Source: Micrococcus sp023147585 (GTDB lineage Bacteria > Actinomycetota > Actinomycetes > Actinomycetales > Micrococcaceae). From it: DNA of 64,000 bases. Position 1 is the first letter of the stretch; every line of letters starts with the position of its first letter. Below the pieces are notes generated by a model that was given only the letters and a program-made list of their open reading frames with translations, was not told where the DNA came from and made no database searches. The stretch spans positions 620,001 to 684,000 of the forward strand of contig NZ_CP085253.1 in NCBI RefSeq assembly GCF_044872765.1, given 5' to 3'. This document shows positions 63,719-64,000 of this stretch, in pieces. Both the position numbers and the translations under genes were made by a program.

Positions 63719-64000
63719 TCGTGGCCTTTCCGTCGGTCCGCGCCTGCGCGCGGATCCCCTGCAGTCCATATACGCGTGACCCTGTCAAGTCCCGGCCGCG
63801 GGCGACGACGTCGCCCGGGCCCGCAGACTGCAGGGTCCTGGAGTGCTCAACACCGAGGCGGCCGGGTCTATTCCACGCGGATCGCACCGAGGCGGACCGC
63901 GCGGCTCGACCGGCGCTGAACCGATCCATTGTCGCACGGTGCGGCAGGCCCCCACCCCGGCCACGCCCCGCGGGGCGTCACCGCCGCGGACCGGCCCGCC
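63719..64000. other. region upstream of rpoD, no gene seen
   Basis: About 280 nt with no credible coding frame. It should hold the sigA promoter, but I cannot fix it. The minus strand has TTGACA (63783-63788) only 10 nt from TATATG (63767-63772), too close for a normal pair. Other candidates are TAGACC near 63866-63871 and GACAAT near 63930. Confidence 0.4.

Noticed and set aside
63767..63788. TTGACA plus TATATG as the rpoD promoter
   Set aside because: Both hexamers look good alone, but the spacer is 10 nt, far from the usual 16-18, so they cannot act as a pair.

Overview
The window is a gene-dense, very G+C-rich stretch of an actinobacterial chromosome. Its gene content points to Micrococcus luteus or a close relative. 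The strongest marker is the three-gene long-chain olefin cluster oleA - oleBC (one fused gene) - oleD at 54.2-59.2 kb, the arrangement known from M. luteus. I see no insertion sequence, prophage, CRISPR array, rRNA or tRNA gene. Nearly everything is vertically inherited core genome.

Layout. 0-10.9 kb: the 3' end of a choice-of-anchor I protein, dtd, aspS, an amino-acid permease, hisS, a DUF349 protein, a lone AbiEi-like regulator and the (p)ppGpp enzyme Rel. 10.9-17.6 kb: one leftward cluster yebC-ruvC-ruvA-ruvB-yajC-secD-secF (Holliday-junction resolution plus the Sec accessory complex), with a LexA-like box ahead of ruvA. 17.7-31.2 kb: an M3 peptidase, an alpha/beta hydrolase followed by a gene that looks frameshifted at a run of six G, msrB-threonine aldolase, DUF3000-RNase D-FadJ, a Tat lipoprotein with a Rieske centre, and an aldo/keto reductase group. 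31.3-48.6 kb: dxs, acnA, a TrmA-family RNA methyltransferase, a permease diverging from two TrkA proteins, DUF3159-OB-DUF3710-dut, DUF3093, DUF4193, sepH, a phosphodiesterase and DUF5998. From DUF3000 to sigA the order resembles the Mycobacterium tuberculosis Rv2680-Rv2708c block. 48.7-64 kb: a Pat-like protein acetyltransferase, parC, the ole operon, parE, a DUF7455 zinc protein and the principal sigma factor.

How it works together. The themes are translation (AspRS, HisRS, D-aminoacyl-tRNA deacylase), stringent response (Rel), protein export (SecDF-YajC), recombination repair (RuvABC), chromosome decatenation and division (ParC/ParE, SepH), nucleotide hygiene (Dut), isoprenoid and TCA enzymes (Dxs, AcnA), beta-oxidation (FadJ) and head-to-head fatty-acid condensation to olefins (OleA, OleBC, OleD).

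Expression signals. Many genes start 6-9 nt after a -10 box of the form TANNNT and lack a Shine-Dalgarno sequence, which suggests leaderless mRNAs. Others have a TAGACT/TAGGCT-type box followed by a leader with GGAGG-like sites. Adjacent genes often overlap by 4 nt (ATGA or GTGA). Transcription units commonly end in long G+C hairpins without a U-tract. Coordinates and family calls come from reading the sequence only; no database search was possible.
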